The position numbers were made by a program, and so were the translations under genes. The notes under the pieces are model-generated. The model was not told the DNA's origin. It ran no database searches and worked only from the letters and a program-made list of their open reading frames with translations. Shown in pieces: positions 53,301-62,300 of a DNA stretch of 64,000 nucleotides; the stretch's first letter is position 1; each line of letters begins with the position of its first letter. This DNA comes from Marthasterias glacialis (taxonomy: Eukaryota > Echinodermata > Asteroidea > Forcipulatida > Asteriidae), in NCBI GenBank assembly GCA_911728455.2, contig OU452221.1:4678290-4742289 (forward strand), given 5' to 3'.

Positions 53301-56300
53301 CATGGAAAGATGAACTCTCACCCAGATACTGCACATGCGCACGCTTGTGGTCAAATCACAAAGGGTGCCGTCGTTGTCAAACTATGATGTGACCGCTGGC
53401 GCGCATTTGCGCATCGTAACTGGGTTACTCCATTTACTGCTATAATCATGATGACACAGCCCCTTTAAAGACAATGTACGGGATTTGTAATTAATAAGAG
53501 TGACAAAAACAAAAATTAATCTGAAAGCTCACTGATTATGAAGTTCATACCAGTACCAATCCTCTAGAGAAATATTTCTGTCTGAAGTACTGTCAAGGTT
53601 GAAGAAAAAGCGTTTTGAAGAACCAACAAATCACCTTTGCTTATTTCGATTGCAGCAATTGAAATAAGCATGATGTAGATGCTCAAGATCCCTGACAAAA
53701 CGTTAACTTTTTTTTTTTCTTTTTTTTTTTCCCCCACTCAAACGTGACCGCCAAATTTGAAGAAATTTCCACAGGTTGGTTGCACGGCGTGTTTATTGAA
53801 AACTAGATGAGGCACGAATTCACTCAAACAAACGATGTCATTAAGGTTGAGAAGTTTTGTTAACACAGAGTTGGCTCATAAAATTGTAAGCGCAAAATGC
53901 CTAGGTAAGCAATGCGGTGAAGTAAGCCATTTGCGGGTTAGATTTGAATAATTTGTGGTACAATGACTTGCTTAGTCACAAGTTACTGTTTAAACTTTTG
54001 ACTGGAGACAGTTGGCTATGTCACATGGTTCGGGGCAAGCTTTTGTGTAGCAACCTCCAGATGAGCAAACCCTTGGTACCATTGTGCCATACACATTCAT
54101 TCAAAATTGTGTCTGGGTGTTTGCCGTCTCTTACGTAACTATGCAAAAGCTTGCCCCAAACCATGTGACATAGCAATTGTCAATGTGGTCTGAGAAATTC
54201 ACATTGAAGCGGTAACTTCTGAGTATTTGAAATATTACTCAAATATAACTTGCAAATTAAATGGTTTATTGGCCTGTATTAGATGCCACACACAGGGCTG
54301 ACGTGTGCATTTGCATCCTTTAGAAATCTTTAATTGCTTGTCCGCATTTGAATGCTGGGAAGGTTCTTGCAGTATCCCTTCTTTATATCTGGTACATGCA
54401 AACCTTGGCTCATTTTTCCCCCTCTAATTTGAACTAATGTAGTGAAATGCTTGGTTTGAAAAATGTTTGATTATTATTTTTATCAACCCAATTTGTCTAG
54501 GGCCAATTTCATAGCGCTGCTTAACGGTAAGCAATTCTTCATGCTAACTATAGCAGAAAAACTTGCTTAAGTGTAAGTGTATTTTACAGGTTAGCAAGAA
54601 AAGTAGGCGGCCAGCTTGCGCGTTCACTAAAGATTTGCATTGGTACACCATTCATTTTTCTATAGTAAGCGCCAGAAGGTTAGCATACCTTTTCCTGTGC
54701 TTACGGTTAGCAGCACTATGAAATGGAAATCACACAGTTAAAATCAGCCATTAAGCAACTCTATGAAATTGGGCCCTGACGCCATCACCCATGATGAATC
54801 CTGGGCCCAATTTCACAGAGCTGCTTAAGCACAAAAAGTAGCTAAGCACAACAAAATCGTGCTTACCAGAAAAAAGGTCACCAGCCAAAATTAACCATGT
54901 CACATGTACAATCTGTGACTGGTATCCTGCTTATTATTGCTCAGCCATTAAGCAACTCTATGAAATTGGGCCCTGACGCCATAACCCGTGATGAATCCTG
55001 GGCCCAATTTCATAGAGCTGCTTAAGCACAAAAAGTAGCTAAGCACAACAAAATCGTGCTTACCAGAAAAAAGGTCACCAGCCAAAATTAACCATGTCAC
55101 ATGTACAATCTGTGACTGGTATCCTGCTTATTATTGCTCAGCCATTAAGCAACTCTATGAAATTGGGCCCTGACGCAATAACCCGTGATGAATCCTGGGC
55201 CCAATTTTATAGAGCTGCTTAAGCACAAAAAGTAGCTAAGCACAACAAAATCGTGCTTACCAGAAAAAAAGGTTACCAGCCAAAATTAACCATGTCACAT
55301 GTACAGTCTGTGACTGGTATCATGCTTATTTTTGCTCAGCAGAAAATGGTTAAGCAATATTTTCACCTGAAGCAGCTCTATGAAATTGGGCCCAGGTTCC
55401 GCCATATTGGGAGTTAGATTCCTCAAGTCAAGTACTCATTCTAGACACCGCACGCGCGGTTAGAAGCTTATCTTCATATCTTCATGTCGTCATAATGCAA
55501 TCTGACTCCCAAAATGGTCGACCATGAACAGACAGTAGCGGCATGTGACATCATCGGTGCAATATGCACTCGCAATAAGAGAAGTGAACAGGCATGTCGG
55601 TCCATAATAATTTTATAACTTGGGGGGTTTAAGCATTTGGGTAGAGCTTGAATTCCTTTCTTTTTGTTTTCTTTTGGCTGTGCAATTGAAAGGTTTTGGG
55701 TTTTTTTTTTATGCAATTTGCCCATCACAAGGCCCAAAGGCCACTCGAGGTGTGGGCTACTTTTTGAAGGGATAGAAACCTGCCCCAATGCGCAGAAACA
55801 AGACATGGCGAGATACTAATGCAAGTCTCTTCACAGCACAGCTAAGAACAGGGAGGGGTAAATGAATCCGTTGTGAGACAAACATAACCACCTCTTCCCC
55901 AATTAAATAGTTGATCAATAGCACTTAGTTTTACCATTCCATCCCATCCGACCTCCCCAATCCCGTCCATTGGAGTAACTGCAATTTGTTTAAAGGTTGA
56001 AATGAATCTATTTGAAATATCTAACAATGGAATGTGTGTATTTTTTCTTTTGTCCGCCTTGCTTCTGTACAGGAGAAGTGGGATAATTATAGAGGCAATA
56101 CCCAGGTATGTCAACCCTCACAGTTTAGACTGAAGGAAAGATAGTATCAAATAGCATTCCTAGATTATTTGAGAAGGATGAGGTGAATCAATGTAGAAAA
56201 CTTGGTTATAGTGAGGCAAGATACTGAGCTTTGTAAAACACTGTTATTAAGCTAGCCTGATGCACACACCGTAGCATCGTTACCTGCATCTATAACCTTG

Positions 56301-59300
56301 ACATTTTCATACCAATAGTGAAGGCATTTTGCCTTGGAGTTGTGTGTTTTATTATGTATTATAAGTATTATAAGTCGATGTTGTGTTTTTTAGAAACCAG
56401 TATTATGGTTATTATTACTCAATTTGTTTTATTTGTTTGACATGATTTGACTTTACATCTTCTGTATTGTTTATTTTTAACAACTTTGTGTGATTCTTAA
56501 GCCAGACCAGTAAACTATACTTTTTACATAATTTCTTTACATTAGTACCATTCCTTGACATTCTTAAAACACTACTTTTTGTTTCTCCCTTCTTAAATCA
56601 TTTTCTGTCATCATTCTGTTCCACTTTTACTGTCCCTGTATTCCTATTCTCTAATCAATCTGTCTCAATCATAAGTTTTTCCTTTTCATGTTCTTACTGT
56701 TCTAACTTTGTCTGTGAAGTTGTTCAGACTAAGTACTAAAGTCGGTTGAAAGTAGGTTTAACTTATTTTAAACCACTTCAGGTGTAACGCTGTGTGTCTG
56801 AACCGGTTAAAAGTTAGACCGAATTGGGCTTTACTACCAAAAGTTAGTGTAACTGCAGCAATGCCTTCACACACATGTACAGTGCATGCTAACTATACAG
56901 TTTGTACAAACTGTTCTGCCCATAAAAAAAAACTAGAGAACTTGTACTTCGCCGCCATTACTGTCGTCTGTGGAGCACAAAATTGTGTACCCTCTGCATG
57001 CCTCGGCTGTACCGAAACATGTTTGGTTACCGTCGCTGTGAATAGATATCATGACAAAAACATGTGGAATGGCATTGAACACCCGCACCACGATAGCGCC
57101 ACGCATTTTTATGATTGCGCTGGACATGGGCGCGCTAAAGCTGCTGATCACGCGTAGAAAACTTGCAATATTTTTCAGGCCTGCTATTTTGATGCGCTAT
57201 CTGCCGTTCGATTTCGGCAAATGTCGGGTTTTCCCAGAGTGTACACTATTTGAGAGGCCATAAAGAAGGACGCGGTTACACGGGGCGGTATAGGAAGTAC
57301 CGGTTCTTTGGTTTATTTCTATGGTACAGCCACATGTATAATGTATACAGCTGCATGTACATTTGATGTACACACATGTATGTGTAGGCTGTGTGCACTT
57401 GAGACAGACAAATGATTGCACAGACCGAGAATTCAACAAAATAGAAAACAAACATCTAATAAAAAAATTGGCAATAAAGACAAGAAATAGTATCAGAACT
57501 GCAAGGAAGAATATCACGCAGAGTGGCCATTTAGAATGCGATCCACCTGCTGTTAGCATGTGAGGTCACGCCACTGTTTGACCTCTTAAAACCGAAGATA
57601 AACCGGATCACGTCTAACCAATTAATGTATAATAATAGTGACTGGTTCACTGCAAATTTCTGCCGAGCAAAATATATTGCTGAGCGCAAGTTTCTGCATG
57701 ACAATGCTGTGAAGTTAGGCCCTGATTATTTATCAATTATTTGCACTTCTACTGAGTGGTTCAAAAGTTCAAAAGACTTTCATCTCAGTTGCGGAACTCC
57801 CCACGAGTAGTTTTTTCGCTGATCTTATCGTCGCGTTTTGTGAAATCTTATTTTTATTTACTGCTTTGTATTTTTATTATTTTGTTTGTAAAGGACATTG
57901 ATATTTCTTTCAGTGGCGGCGTCAGTTAGTGTTATCCTTATTTTGATTATTGTCATTTAATTACCAAGTATTTTATTTGTGTTCAGTCTGATTGGGTGTC
58001 CATGAACTACGTACCATTTGCCGAGAAGGCCCTAGAGATGACTACAGCATTGTATAAGACCACTGCGAGTCACCCCCAAGTGGTGAGACTCCACGTGCTA
58101 CAAAATATCCTCAAGGTATATAAATTTCTGTCCTTTGTCATCAATTTATTTGTTTTACTTGATGAAAACGTACTCTGTAGACTCAGTGCCTGATCAGCTA
58201 TAAACCTTTGACTCACAAGCCTCAAAATGAACTCTCTTATTACCCGTCTTTGTATTTTTCTGTTGCCCATTTTCAAAATTTTAAGAAAATCTACCTGATT
58301 TTAGCATTCCTATTAACATCTCTAAATAGAAAAACACCTGCCCGTCAATTTAATGTTTGGGAATCACTTACATGCATGTTAAAGGGTACACACAAAACAT
58401 TGGTAAGGTTGAAAAAAATAACAATTAACACATTTTCACATAACGTATACTGTATACAGATGGCAAACTTCCCTTGAAACATTTTTGCCTGAAAATGCTA
58501 CAGTTTCTGAGAAATGAGTGAAACAATTAGTTTTGATCTCACGAGACCAAGACTCAAATGTTCTAAAACAGTGAAAACGCACAGGGGTTTTTCACATTTT
58601 TCTGGTGACTCCATTGACCGATTGAGCCTAAATTTTCACAGGTTATTTTATTTCTTGTGATGGGTCACATAAAGTGTGTGTACTGGTGTGTACTGGTGTA
58701 CTGGACAATTACTAATGTTGTACATGGGCATTAAGAAAACAAAAACACTTGCCAACAGGTTGTTGGTAACGTGTCATGGCCGAGCGGTCTAGTGCACCGG
58801 ACTCTGGTGGTCAAGTCATCGGGGTGCGGGTTCGAATCCCGGTCATGACACCTGTGTCCTTGAGCAAGATGCTTTACTATAATTGCTTCTCTTCACCCAG
58901 GGGTATATAAATGGGTACCTGCGAGGGTAGAGGTTGATACTGTGTTTGAAAAAAGCCTTCGGAGCGCCACAGCAGCTCCAGGCTGTATACTCCCCAGGGA
59001 GCTGTGAAAGATTACAGGAATGTTATTGGCCCAATGATCAGGGTATTAATGTAAAGCGCATTGAGACGTTCTGGTGAAATGCGTAATATAAGAACTAGTT
59101 ATTATTATTACTATTATTAAGTTTTAACCTTGAGCCCTAACTCCCTATGTGTTCTGACCAGACGCTATCCTGTCCCAAATCCTGTCCCAATAAAGTTTGA
59201 ACTCTGATAAAATTGATTTGCCTCGCCTCACACCAAGGGTGTACGGTTGGGAGATATACTTCCAAATCCATCAAACTCAAACAACACCTTGACATGGAAC

Positions 59301-62300
59301 TTTGGAGAATTAAGAGCAGACAGTGTTAATACAGTTGTGATTTACACCACAGGTTCTTCAACTGCCCCTTGGCCTGAAATACGCATGCCCTTCCCCCACG
59401 ACCTGGAAGCTAGCCATCAGCTCACTGCTTGAGATCCTACCAGTGGGGCTGCCTGTTGCAAGACAACCATCAACCGCGAGTCACTTTGCAGACATGTGGC
59501 TTGACCTAGCGGCTGCTTTTGAGTTGTTCCTCTTCTCCGATCAGTAAGTGTTTCAGTTCATGCAGGCCAAGAACTCAGTTAATATTATTCAGTAGGTTTG
59601 TGTACTTTACGTTTTTCCAGCTGCTCTTTTCTCTTGATCTAGTGAGTGGCCAGGAATGTTCCCATCTCCTCTAAAATCACAACACCCAAACCTTTGGATT
59701 TTGTTAGAGTTACTATTCTTCTTGTTCTTCATGTGCCTTGTCAAAGCCTGACCTTTGGCGACCATACATTTAAAACCAATCCAATCTCTAGCCCCACGTA
59801 TAATAATAATAACAATTTGCAATTGATTTGATACACTGACGTCAGACAGCAACAGACTGCAGCCTTTTAAAGGATTTTGATTTGAAAAGTGTATAAGGTT
59901 GTAAAGAGATTGATGAATCTTGACATTGTTCCGTCTCCTCAGCCCTGCCCCTATATCAACATCTGTGGAAGAGCAGCAGCGTGTAGAAGCCATAGACGTA
60001 CAGGTTGTACAGATGGTGCGTCAGACCATATTGCCCCACTCAGCAAACACGCCGGAGCTGTTCACCGCTAGGATCATGACCCTGCTGAACAGGGGGTCAA
60101 TTCATTCAGCTAATACAGCCAGCTTCTTAGGTATGTCTAGCACTTAACAATAACAATGTCAGTCCTTAGAGCGCTTTTGCCGTAGAATTCAAAGTGCTGT
60201 GACATATCGTCGTGTGCCCCGGTAAAAGGGTGAAGGCCTTATGCCCTTTTACCGGGCACATATAGTATTTCATCCCAGTATTAAAGAGATGTAAGCAATC
60301 AAATGGCCCCGACATGAAAAATATGGCATTATTGTTACATTTTTGTTGCTAGAATTAACCCAAAGACATGTTTTCCCATTCCCATGCAGAATTTAACCTT
60401 CCTATAATCACTTTTGAATGGCAAAAGAATGGATCAAACTTTCCCGCTCAGTTTCCTTGAAACACAACATTTCACATCAATTGCTTACGCCCTTTTACCG
60501 GGAACTTGGCTTTACTTCCCATCCGAATGGACAAACAAATGATGTTATGTGTCTCGCTTAAGGACACAAGTGTCCAGACCAGGACTCGAACCCACACTCT
60601 GCTGTTCAGAACATCGGAACTTAAGTACGGTGTGCTAGACCGCTCAGCCACAACACGCCACAAATATATACTTGTAGCTTCACATGATGCTCATCACAGT
60701 TCCACTTAAAACTTTACAACGACACTACATTAATGAGAAGTGGATGGTAATTTTTGCAAAACAGTGAATTGTGAATGTATTTTTTGAACAAAAACTGTTA
60801 TTCATGTATTTGATGTTCCTGCTATAATAATTCTTTATGCAATTTACCCACAAGCTCTTGAAGTCTTGGACTGTCAAAAGTAAAATATCTTTGCCTTAGG
60901 GGTCCAGGTGTGGATTTCGAAAAAAAGCGCTAGCACTAGTCTTATCTCGAGTTAGGACGAGTAACTAGTCCTAACTTATAGGACTAGTCACAAGTTAGGA
61001 CTCAACTTAAGTTAGGCCTGGTTTTGTGAAATCCACCCCTGGTCGCTGTTTCGGCCAGAGACTTCCAGGTCTTGACTGTAACACAGCACGCTAACTTCTT
61101 TATCTATCCGAATGTTAGATGTGGACAACCGCCAGTTGAGGGAAGAGTTTGCCAAATCCTGTTTTGAGACGTTGCTACAGTTTTCGTTCATTGCGCATGA
61201 CTTGAGCAAGATGACAGACGAGGGCGGTCTAACTAAGATGGCCCTGTCTGCGCTGTTACAACGTTGCCAAGAGGTATTACAGAAGTACGTAGAGGACGAA
61301 CGGCTGAGTGGAAAATGCCCGCTTCCTAGGTGAGATGGCTGGGTCTTGCTTCCCTTTAACCAGTTGAGGCCAGCTATTGTCCATTTTTTACCGTACTACC
61401 CACAGCACTATTTTGTCTGTCACATATTGGAACAAAGTTTTGGTAGAATTTTGAGCTAACATAATGCCAAGTTTCGTGACCACTCAGTTGTGTTTGGTGA
61501 TGTTCGGCCCACGAAATGAGCTACTAAGATCTAGAAGTGGTTGAAGATTGTGTATTTTTAGGGTTGACAGAAATCTGATTAATTTATCAAGTATTGTCTG
61601 TGGACATAACTTTGTTTTTTAGATCTAGGATGGCTGAGATGTCCTTTGTTCTTCAGGCTATAACTACCTTGATACATTCCCTAAAGAAAGCCAATAGTGG
61701 CAACGGTAAGAGCTAGCCCTTCTCTTAGCGATAGGTGTACTGGTTCCTGTTACGTGCACTACACAACTCACAGGACCAAACCTTCATTTTTAAAGAGATC
61801 GAGTGCAATAGACCAATTGTGAGACCTGCATCACGTGACCTGTAGTGGGTATTAAATGTAAACAAACACGGCGTCCGCCATAGGAAAGTGCGGTACGGTA
61901 CATGATGATTGTTGCATGTAGTTTATTCGATCGAGGCTTTTCTTTCTCAAAATCTGTGAAAAATATTCCAGAGTTTGTACCAGAGACCTTCGTGTGGCTG
62001 AATAAAGCCAGTAAGGATAGTTCCAGCAAGTCTTGGAAATTGTACAAGAAAGGTTTAAATGTGCACAATCTTCTAGTACTAGTTGTGGTGTGTCGTGGCC
62101 GAGTGGTTAGTGCGTCAGACTCAAGCTCTGGTGGCTGAGTCATCGGAGTGTGGGTTCGAGTCCTGGTTGCAACACTTGTGTCCTTGAGCAAGGCACTTAA
62201 CCATAATTGCTTTGTAAACGTTGGGGAGGTAGAGCCTTCTACTCTACCAGCCAGGCTTCTGATGGATGATACCCAAGCCTACATCCTTACAGACTGTAAA

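Noticed and set aside
56935..56962. Short frame NLYFAAIT as the missing micro-exon of MON2 intron 23
   Set aside because: It resembles the expected LFAP-type residues, but the acceptor (actagag) has no pyrimidine tract and the donor would be gtcgtc, a poor match.
57625..57810. 61-codon frame as a hidden MON2 exon
   Set aside because: No similarity to MON2, no acceptor/donor pair in the right phase; left unassigned.
58775..58860. A functional tRNA gene
   Set aside because: The head has A- and B-box-like blocks, but the acceptor and anticodon stems do not close and it continues directly into a SINE tail found elsewhere.
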